This document shows, piece by piece, positions 5,674 through 10,783 of a stretch of 10,783 bases of DNA (positions are counted from its first letter, which is position 1; the number at the start of each line of letters is the position of its first letter). The stretch is taken from positions 1-10,783 of the forward strand of contig CAMFIW010000049.1 of the NCBI GenBank assembly GCA_945952355.1, given 5' to 3'. Made by a program: the position numbers and the translations under genes. Below the pieces are notes generated by a model that did not search any database, was not told the origin of the DNA, and saw only the letters and a list, made by a program, of their open reading frames with translations. This stretch comes from an uncultured Phenylobacterium sp. GTDB taxonomy: Bacteria; Pseudomonadota; Alphaproteobacteria; Caulobacterales; Caulobacteraceae.

Positions 5674-6683
5674 CGCCTGCGGGCGACGGCGAAGTCGGCC
5701 AGGTCTTCCATGGCCGGGCGCCACGAGTTCGAGCCGCCGAACTCGGCCAGGCAAGCCTTGGCGCTGGTGGCGTAGTCGGTGGCCAGGTCGAGAGTCGCCT
5801 CCAGCGCGCCGGTCTCGGAGATCAGGGCCTGGGCGCGGACGAAGTCGGCCTCGGTCTGCTCGCGGCGGCCCACCGTCCGGTCCCAGAAGGCCTTTTCGGC
5901 CGCGCCGGTGCGGGCGATGGCCAGCAGCAGAGGTAGGGTCGCCTTGCCCTCCCGGAAGTCGTCGCCGGGGTTCTTGCCCAGTTCGGCGCTCTCGCCGGAA
6001 TAGTCCAGCGCATCGTCGACGAGCTGGAACGCCAACCCCAGCTCCTGGCCGAACCGGCGCAGGGCCTTGCACTGGCCATCCGTCGCCCCGGCCGAGATCG
6101 CACCCGCCTCTGCGGCGGCGGCGAACAGCTCGGCGGTCTTGGCCCGGATGATCTCCAGATAGGTCTCCTGCGGCAGGTTCAGGTCGTGGGCGCGGGTAAG
6201 CTGCAGCACCTCGCCCTCGGAGATCACCCGGCTTGCGCGCGCCAGCACCTCCAGCGCCGCCATCGAACCGGCTTCCACCATCAGCTCGAACGAGCGCGCG
6301 AACAGGAAGTCGCCGACCAGCACGCTGGCCGGGGCGCCCCAGATCAGGTGCGCCGCCACCTTGCCGCGCCGCAGCTCGGAAGAATCGACCACGTCGTCAT
6401 GCAGCAGGGTCGCGGTGTGAATGAACTCGACCGCCGCCGCCAGCTTCAGGCAGGCGTCGTCGCGGGCGCCGGCCAGGCGGGCCGCGGCGATGGTCAGCAG
6501 CGGGCGCAGCCGCTTGGCCGAACCACCGATCAGGTGCTCGGCGAGCGCTGGGATCACCGCCACCGGGCTCTGCATCCGGTCGCGGATCAGGGCGTCGACG
6601 CCCGCCATGTCCGGGCGCGCGAGGACCAGCAAGCCGTCGATGGATACCGGTTTGCGGGCGACCGCGGCGCTGGCTGCGTCCAC
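5670..6683 (-). CDS. ispB: Long-chain polyprenyl diphosphate synthase (octaprenyl/decaprenyl type)
   Basis: A 337-residue trans-isoprenyl diphosphate synthase that adds isopentenyl units to farnesyl or geranylgeranyl diphosphate, making the side chain of ubiquinone. The first Asp-rich motif is D96-D97-V-V-D100 in LLHDDVVDSS, and the second is D223-D224-A-L-D227 in FQLVDDALDY. K182-T183, and GKNPGDDFREGKATLPL after the second motif, are also conserved. The residue five before the first motif is Ala, as expected for long products; alphaproteobacteria usually make Q-10, so decaprenyl is plausible. The segment usually GGKRLRP reads SAKRLRP here (residues 55-61). The start is the GTG at 6683, supported by AGGAG with five-base spacing; an in-frame ATG 30 codons upstream lacks such support. 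It is divergent from the methyltransferase gene. The stop is shared with the convergent hydrolase. Confidence 0.92.
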   Translation of the reverse strand: MDAASAAVARKPVSIDGLLVLARPDMAGVDALIRDRMQSPVAVIPALAEHLIGGSAKRLRPLLTIAAARLAGARDDACLKLAAAVEFIHTATLLHDDVVDSSELRRGKVAAHLIWGAPASVLVGDFLFARSFELMVEAGSMAALEVLARASRVISEGEVLQLTRAHDLNLPQETYLEIIRAKTAELFAAAAEAGAISAGATDGQCKALRRFGQELGLAFQLVDDALDYSGESAELGKNPGDDFREGKATLPLLLAIARTGAAEKAFWDRTVGRREQTEADFVRAQALISETGALEATLDLATDYATSAKACLAEFGGSNSWRPAMEDLADFAVARRR

Positions 6684-6688
6684 GAAAA

Positions 6689-6693
6689 CTCCT
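6689..6693 (-). promoter_or_regulatory. Shine-Dalgarno AGGAG deciding the GTG start of the polyprenyl synthase
   Basis: On the minus strand AGGAG is followed by TTTTC and then GTG at 6683-6681. The spacing of five is ideal, and the predicted N-terminus begins DAASAAVARKPVS after the initiator. This favours the GTG over the ATG at 6773. Confidence 0.75.
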
Positions 6694-6726
6694 GTCTTCG
6701 GAACGGCGTCTGGGGGAGCGCGCCGT

Positions 6727-6754
6727 TTGCGGGGGACAATGCGGACGCGATAAG
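6727..6754 (+). promoter_or_regulatory. Weak candidate promoter for the methyltransferase gene
   Basis: TTGCGGG (6727-6733), a 13-base spacer and GCGATAAG (6747-6754) partly fit the Caulobacter housekeeping pattern, with two mismatches in each element. The predicted start lies near 6761, so the leader would contain most of the phased repeat. Confidence 0.25.
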
Positions 6755-6794
6755 GCACGGTCAAGGAATGCACAAGGCGCGGACAAGGCGCCGC
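6751..6794 (+). repeat. Four degenerate 11-bp direct repeats (YAAGG-phased)
   Basis: AAGG occurs at 6752, 6763, 6774 and 6785, exactly 11 bases apart, each preceded by C or T. The units are TAAGGCACGGT, CAAGGAATGCA, CAAGGCGCGGA and CAAGGCGCCGC. The last two share their first eight bases. The array ends eight bases before the ATG of the methyltransferase gene and lies upstream of the divergent polyprenyl synthase gene. An 11-base period is close to one DNA turn and is not a multiple of three, so it is not coding-driven. A regulator site or chance similarity are both possible. Confidence 0.55.
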
Positions 6795-6802
6795 TGACGT
6801 CG

Positions 6803-7570
6803 ATGCCGCCCCTGAACGCCTCGCCAGACCCCCGGACCCTCACCCAGGACCGCCTCCTCGACGGCCGCCTGACCCTCGTCCAGGTCGCCAAGGGCTATCG
6901 CGCGGGCCTCGACGCCGCCCTGCTGGCGGCCGCCTGCGACGCGCCGGCGGGAGCGCGGGTCGTCGAGGCCGGCTGTGGCGTCGGCGGGGCCTTGCTGGCC
7001 GCGGCCTTTCGCCAGCCGAACGTGCGCTTCACCGGACTGGAGCGGAACCCGGAGGCCGCCGCCCTGGCCCGCCGCAACGCGGAGGCCAATGGCCTCGCGG
7101 GCCGCGTCGAGATCGTGGACGCCGATATCGCCACGCCATTCTCGCGCCTGGGCCTCGCCCCCTTCGACGCGGCCATCTCCAACCCGCCGTTCTTCGACGA
7201 CCCTGCGACATTGCGCGCGCCCCACCCGGCCAAGCGCGAGGCGTGGATGGCCGAGGGCGGGCTCGCGGCCTGGACCGGCTTCCTGTCCAAGTCCGTGCGG
7301 GAGGGCGGCGCCATCACCATGATCCATCAGGCCGAACGCCTGGCCGACCTGCTGGCCCTTTTGGCGGCGAAGTGCGGCTCGTTCCAGGTTCGCCCGATCC
7401 ATCCCCACGCCGACGCCCCCGCCAAGCGGGTCCTGGTGCGGGCGATCAAGACTGGCAAGGCGCCCTTGCGCCTTCTGCCGCCCCTGGTCCTGCACCCCCG
7501 CGAAGGCGCCAAGCACACCGACGAGGCCGAGGCGATCCTGCGCGGTCGGGCAGGCCTCGACTGGCGCTGA
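6803..7570 (+). CDS. TrmN6/YfiC-like SAM-dependent methyltransferase (COG4123)
   Basis: A 255-residue class I methyltransferase of the group containing E. coli TrmN6 (YfiC), which methylates N6 of adenine 37 in tRNA-Val. The SAM-binding motif I is E55-A-G-C-G-V-G61. Acidic motif II is around GLERNPEAAALARRNAEANG. The catalytic NPP motif is S-N127-P-P-F-F, characteristic of amino-group methylation of nucleobases. The N-terminal DRLLDGRLTLVQVAKGYRAGLDAALLAA is the family's typical lead-in. A tRNA target is inferred from the family, but other adenine substrates are possible. The ATG at 6803 has no good Shine-Dalgarno; AAGG copies of the phased repeat lie 15 bases and more upstream. It is divergent from the polyprenyl synthase (119 bp), and its stop is three bases from that of the convergent thioesterase. 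Confidence 0.88.
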   Translation: MPPLNASPDPRTLTQDRLLDGRLTLVQVAKGYRAGLDAALLAAACDAPAGARVVEAGCGVGGALLAAAFRQPNVRFTGLERNPEAAALARRNAEANGLAGRVEIVDADIATPFSRLGLAPFDAAISNPPFFDDPATLRAPHPAKREAWMAEGGLAAWTGFLSKSVREGGAITMIHQAERLADLLALLAAKCGSFQVRPIHPHADAPAKRVLVRAIKTGKAPLRLLPPLVLHPREGAKHTDEAEAILRGRAGLDWR

Positions 7571-7573
7571 GCC

Positions 7574-8404
7574 CTACTGCTTGAACCACACCACCTGGTG
7601 CGACACGGCCAGGAGCTCGCCGTCCTCGCTCCACAGCTCGGCGGACTGGTCGTGGAATCCGTGCTGGAAGGCCTTGGTGTCCGCCACGCCCAGCAGATAG
7701 CCCGCGCCCTGGCGCTCGAGGCCGGCCGGGTCGGCGAGGAAATAGGTGGTGAGCGTCGCCGTGGCCACGGGCGGCAGGTCGCCCCGCACCACCAGCAGCC
7801 GGATGATGAAGCTGTCGCTCAGCGCCGCCAGCGCCGGATAGTCGAGCGGCCGGCTCGGCGCGTCGCGCACCCACATCTGCGAAAGCCCGCTGCGCACCTC
7901 CGGCACGGCGCGCGGCGAGAACTGCGGCTCGCCGGTCGCGTAGCGCATCTCGTACTGGTGCAGCCAGCCCATGCGGCCGGTAAGGTCCATCGCGGCCAGG
8001 TCCTGGGGCGGCGGCACGGTCGGCGGAGTCGCCGCCCGATGCGCCCAGGTCTCGCGCTCGGCCCCGGTCACGGCGCTGGCGGTCGTGGCGACCCCTCTGC
8101 CGTCCTGGCGCATCTCGACGTTCCAATGCTGCGTCGACTTGCCGTCGCGCATCAGGCTGACGAGAATCTCGAACTCGCCCTCCGCCACCGCGCCGCAGAA
8201 GTTCACCGTGAGGGCCACGGGGCGCCCCCGGCGCTGCGGATGGTCCAGCACCGCCTTCAGCATCAGGGCCCCGGTTATGCCCCCGAACGGCCCCGCCATG
8301 TTCCAGTAGGCGGCCGAGGTGCGGCCCCGGAACCGGCCCCCTCCCAAATCTTCCAGGCGCAGAGCGGCGTCGAGCGGATGGCTGAGTGTCAAATCGTCGG
8401 GCAT
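7574..8404 (-). CDS. TesB-like acyl-CoA thioesterase family protein (double hotdog)
   Basis: A 276-residue protein with two hotdog halves, expected to hydrolyse acyl-CoA thioesters in the cytoplasm; chain-length preference is unknown. The first half includes AYWNMAGPFGGITGALMLKA (32-51), with the usual GPFGG at the helix start. The second half has D197 in ALSDSFIIRLL, the T219-T220 region and Q270 in AVSHQVVWF, matching the D/T/Q active-site positions of TesB in order. The sequence ends with HGFHDQSAELWSEDGELLAVSHQ, a typical TesB-family tail. The start is put at the ATG at 8404 (MPDDLTLSHPLDAAL), because conserved sequence begins there; upstream in-frame starts overlap the divergent peptidase gene. 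A GATAAT at 8444-8439 on the minus strand could be a -10 element. It is convergent with the methyltransferase. Confidence 0.85.
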   Translation of the reverse strand: MPDDLTLSHPLDAALRLEDLGGGRFRGRTSAAYWNMAGPFGGITGALMLKAVLDHPQRRGRPVALTVNFCGAVAEGEFEILVSLMRDGKSTQHWNVEMRQDGRGVATTASAVTGAERETWAHRAATPPTVPPPQDLAAMDLTGRMGWLHQYEMRYATGEPQFSPRAVPEVRSGLSQMWVRDAPSRPLDYPALAALSDSFIIRLLVVRGDLPPVATATLTTYFLADPAGLERQGAGYLLGVADTKAFQHGFHDQSAELWSEDGELLAVSHQVVWFKQ

Positions 8405-8504
8405 GGCCCCACTCTGACCCAGGGCGAGGCGTCCGTCCATTATCCGTACGGTTATCTCGCCGCGTCTTGCGCCGGGCGCTGAGGGGCCGATAGTCAGGGC
8501 CGCC

Positions 8505-10067
8505 ATGCTCAGAATCCTTCCGCGCGCCGCCGCTTTCGCCTCGCTGTTCGCCCTCCTCGCCGCGCCGGCCCTAGCCGCCCCCGCCCACCCACGCGACAAG
8601 GAGATCAAGGACCCCGACACGCGAGCCTGGTGGCATGCGACCGAGGCCCTGGCCGGCGACGACATGGAGGGCAGAGACGTCGCCTCGCCCGCCTACGCTC
8701 GCGCCGCGCAGTTGGTCGCCGACCGCTTCAAGGCCGCCGGCTTGAGGCCCGCCGGAGAGAACGGGACCTATTTCCAGGACATTCCCCTGCACGAGGCCGA
8801 GGTCGCCAAGGCCGGCACCAGCTTCACCCTCATCCGCGACGACGTGACCGAGGTTCCACTCGGCTTCCTGACCCAGATCACCATCCGCGCGGCCGACGAC
8901 CTGCCCGGCATGGTCCAGGCGCCGCTGGCCTTCCGTGGCTACTGCGCCGAGGACGCCATGATCGAGGTCCGCGGCAAGGTGGTGGTCTGCTTCAACACCA
9001 AGCGCCACGGCCAGACCACCTCGGCCGGCCGGATCAAGGCCGCCCAGGCGGCCGGCGCGCTCGGCATCGTGCAGGTCGACGATCCGGGCTTCACCATCGA
9101 GCCGCCTCGCTGGCCGGCCGCCTATGCGCGAACCATCACCTTCGCCGACGCCAAGCCCGCGGGCCGCACCCTGCCGGCCATGACCCTGTCAGCCGACGCC
9201 TTCGCCTCTCTCCTCGAGGGTTCGGGCCAGGACCCGGCCAGGATCCTGGCCGACGGCGGTGCGACCCGCCCCCTGCCCAGCTTCGAGATCCCCGGGCGCC
9301 TGCGCGCGGTGCTCAGCCTCGCCCAGCGCGACTACACGTCCCGCAACGTGCTCGCCATCCTGCCGGGGACCGATCCACGTCTTGCCGCCGAGCATCTTGT
9401 CGTGGCCGCCCACCTCGATGGCTACGGCTATGGCGAGCCGGTCGGCGGCGACGCGCTCTACAACGGCGCCTTGGACGACGCGGCCTATGTCGCCCTGCTC
9501 GAACGGCTGGCCGAGCGGCGCAAGGGCAAGGGCTATCGGCGCAGCGTGCTGTTCGCCGCCTTCACCGGCGAGGAGAAGGGCCTCCTGGGCTCCAGCTGGT
9601 TCGTCCGCCACCCCACCGTGCCCATCGACAGCCTCGCGGCCGACATCAACCTCGACCAGCTGCGCCCGCTATTCCCTCTGAAGATCCTGACCGCGCTCGC
9701 CGTCGACGACAGCACCTTGGGCGACGCCGCGCGTCAGGTCGCCCAGGCCATGGACATCGAAATCCGCCCCGACCGCGAGACCGAGCGCGGCCTGCTGCAG
9801 CGCGCCGACCACTGGCCGTTCATGGGGGTCGGCGTCCCGGCCATCGGCTTCATCTTCGGCTACGATCCCGGCACGGACGCCGAGGCCCGCTATCGCGAGT
9901 GGTACCAGGTCCGCTACCACCGCCCGCAGGACGACCTGACCCAGCCGATGGACTTCGACGCGGCCACCAAGTTCAACAGCTTCTTCTACAGCCTCGTCGA
10001 GACCGTCGCGAACGCCGACCAGCGCCCGAGCTGGAAGCCCGCCAGCCCTTATGCGCCGAAGCCATAG
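8505..10067 (+). CDS. Exported M28-family metallopeptidase with PA domain
   Basis: A 520-residue zinc peptidase of family M28 (aminopeptidase Y/Q type). A signal peptide is clear (basic start, hydrophobic 8-20, ALA at 22-24), so it is periplasmic, secreted or surface-bound. A PA-type insert lies at about 120-260, including VRGKVVVCFN and KAAQAAGALGIVQVDD. The catalytic part follows. H303 in AAHLDGYG, D324 in NGALDDAA, E356-E357 in FTGEEKGLLGS, D384 in INLDQ and H472 in RYHRPQDD give the five zinc-site residues plus the general base E356. The usual GADDNASG is altered to GALDDAAY, but the bridging aspartate is kept. It probably removes N-terminal residues from peptides; the substrate is not predictable. 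An AGGG close before the ATG gives weak ribosome binding. It is divergent from the thioesterase (100 bp) and convergent, 16 bp away, with the DUF2189 gene. Confidence 0.92.
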   Translation: MLRILPRAAAFASLFALLAAPALAAPAHPRDKEIKDPDTRAWWHATEALAGDDMEGRDVASPAYARAAQLVADRFKAAGLRPAGENGTYFQDIPLHEAEVAKAGTSFTLIRDDVTEVPLGFLTQITIRAADDLPGMVQAPLAFRGYCAEDAMIEVRGKVVVCFNTKRHGQTTSAGRIKAAQAAGALGIVQVDDPGFTIEPPRWPAAYARTITFADAKPAGRTLPAMTLSADAFASLLEGSGQDPARILADGGATRPLPSFEIPGRLRAVLSLAQRDYTSRNVLAILPGTDPRLAAEHLVVAAHLDGYGYGEPVGGDALYNGALDDAAYVALLERLAERRKGKGYRRSVLFAAFTGEEKGLLGSSWFVRHPTVPIDSLAADINLDQLRPLFPLKILTALAVDDSTLGDAARQVAQAMDIEIRPDRETERGLLQRADHWPFMGVGVPAIGFIFGYDPGTDAEARYREWYQVRYHRPQDDLTQPMDFDAATKFNSFFYSLVETVANADQRPSWKPASPYAPKP

Positions 10068-10083
10068 GGGCCGGCCGCCAGCC

Positions 10084-10783
10084 TCAAGCGATCAGCTTGC
10101 GGTACAGGTGCCAAGTCGCGTGCCCCAGCAGGGGCATGACGATGATCAGCCCCACCAGCGCCGGGAGCGAGCCCAGCACCAAGGCGCCGACCACGATCGC
10201 GGCCCAGGCCGCCATCACGCCGGGATTGGCGGCGATCGCCTTGAACGAAGTCCCGATGGCGATCCACATATCGACATCGCGGTCGAGCAGCAGGGGGAAC
10301 GAGACCGCACCGATGGCGAAGGCGACCAGGGCGAACAGGAAGCCCGTCCCGATCCCCGCCACGATCACCGCCCGCCCCGCCTCGGTGAAGAACACGTCGT
10401 GCTCGAAAGCGCCCAGGGTCGGCGGCACCACCGGCCCGAGCGTCGCGAGATTGATCTGGTAGGCGGCGAACAGCCAAAGGGCGAAGAGGCCCAGAAGGAT
10501 CGCCCCCACTCCGAGGATCGAGCCCAGGGCCGGCGAGCCGAACACCCCCAGGGCATCGGCCCAGGTCACATGCGCCCCGGCCTCCCTGCGTCGGCTCATC
10601 TCGTACAGGCCCACGGCCGCCACCGGCCCCAGGAGGGCGAACCCGGACACCAGCGGAAAGACCATCGGCAGCAGGGCGTGGCCTGAGGCCATGGCTACCA
10701 GGAAGAGGCCGGCGATCGGATAGATCACCCCGATGAACAGGATGTCGTCCCGCGTTGCGGCGATGTCACCCCAGGCCTTGCGC
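10084..10783 (-). CDS. DUF2189 integral membrane protein, partial (5' end beyond window)
   Basis: The last 232 residues of a membrane protein of unknown function. The reading frame is open to the window's right edge, with RKAWGDIAATRDDILFIGVIYP as the first visible residues; the true start is outside. This opening (an amphipathic A-W-x-D region, then a hydrophobic helix), the FPLVSGFALLGPVAAVGLYEMSRRRE segment, and about six membrane helices ending in GHATWHLYRKLI are typical of DUF2189. A GTG at 10728 could be mistaken for the start, but the conserved region continues upstream of it. DUF2189 proteins are widespread in Proteobacteria, sometimes annotated near respiratory genes; no function is established to my knowledge. 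It is convergent with the M28 gene, 16 bases away. Confidence 0.85.
   Translation of the reverse strand, partial: RKAWGDIAATRDDILFIGVIYPIAGLFLVAMASGHALLPMVFPLVSGFALLGPVAAVGLYEMSRRREAGAHVTWADALGVFGSPALGSILGVGAILLGLFALWLFAAYQINLATLGPVVPPTLGAFEHDVFFTEAGRAVIVAGIGTGFLFALVAFAIGAVSFPLLLDRDVDMWIAIGTSFKAIAANPGVMAAWAAIVVGALVLGSLPALVGLIIVMPLLGHATWHLYRKLIA

Noticed and set aside
6684..6773. ATG at 6773 as the start of the polyprenyl synthase (30 extra residues)
   Set aside because: The extension is non-conserved and basic, covers the intergenic repeat region, and lacks a ribosome site; the GTG at 6683 has AGGAG at ideal spacing.
8440..8455. Palindrome CCGTACGG flanked by TTAT on both sides in the thioesterase-peptidase gap
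   Set aside because: The flanks are direct, not inverted, and an 8-base palindrome alone is too little to call an operator.
8405..8665. In-frame N-terminal extension of the thioesterase gene up to 8665
   Set aside because: It would overlap the start and signal peptide of the divergent peptidase gene and is Ala/Arg-rich with no family similarity.
10098..10114. Sigma-54-like match (TGGCACC-TGTA-CCGCA) on the minus strand
   Set aside because: It lies inside the DUF2189 coding sequence at its 3' end and points towards the antisense of the peptidase gene; taken as a chance match and used as a caution for the site at 1806.
8630..10462. Open frame of 610 codons on the plus strand overlapping the peptidase gene
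   Set aside because: Arg/Pro/Gly-rich shadow of the M28 gene in another frame, running on into antisense of the DUF2189 gene; no domain and no ribosome site.
1859..10783. Defence island, prophage, CRISPR or other novel system
   Set aside because: The genes are mostly recognisable housekeeping families in a normal chromosomal mix; no direct-repeat array, integrase, toxin-antitoxin pair or phage cluster was seen.

Overview
The window is about 10.8 kb of GC-rich chromosomal DNA from an alphaproteobacterium, most likely Caulobacterales (Caulobacter, Phenylobacterium or a relative). The main reasons are a flagellar hook gene followed directly by sciP, the small CtrA-inhibiting cell-cycle regulator, and Caulobacter-like promoter patterns. 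The genus cannot be fixed from the sequence alone. The first 48 bases are not biological: they are the end of an Illumina P5 adapter, an i5 index and the Nextera/Tn5 read-1 adapter. The window therefore starts at a contig edge inside the hook gene.

Layout: (1) 50-1249, 5'-truncated flagellar hook protein gene (flgE), followed by an AT-rich control region and sciP (1416-1706), which ends in a perfect 13-bp hairpin terminator. (2) 1806-2245, a sigma-54-type promoter match, a strong Shine-Dalgarno and a GTG-started gene for a small four-helix membrane protein. (3) A RusA-family nuclease on the minus strand (2232-2618), convergent with the membrane protein and divergent from class II fumarase fumC (2702-4093). 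fumC overlaps a GNAT acetyltransferase gene by one base. (4) A secreted or periplasmic alpha/beta hydrolase (4588-5673) that shares a CTAG stop palindrome with a convergent long-chain polyprenyl diphosphate synthase (5670-6683, minus), the enzyme for the quinone side chain. (5) A divergent region with an 11-bp-phased YAAGG repeat, then a TrmN6-like methyltransferase (6803-7570). (6) A TesB-like double-hotdog thioesterase (7574-8404, minus), divergent from an exported M28 metallopeptidase (8505-10067). (7) A DUF2189 membrane protein that runs off the right edge (minus).

How the parts relate: the left end belongs to flagellar assembly and cell-cycle control. The rest is housekeeping metabolism (TCA cycle, quinone side chain, tRNA modification, acyl-CoA turnover) with exported hydrolases. 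There is no long gene-free stretch, prophage, CRISPR array, insertion sequence or RNA gene that I can see.

I found no clear new multi-gene system. The best leads are the sigma-54-like promoter in front of the uncharacterised membrane protein next to sciP, the phased repeat before the methyltransferase gene, a RusA-type nuclease with no phage genes around it, and the composition and codon shift at the 3' end of flgE.
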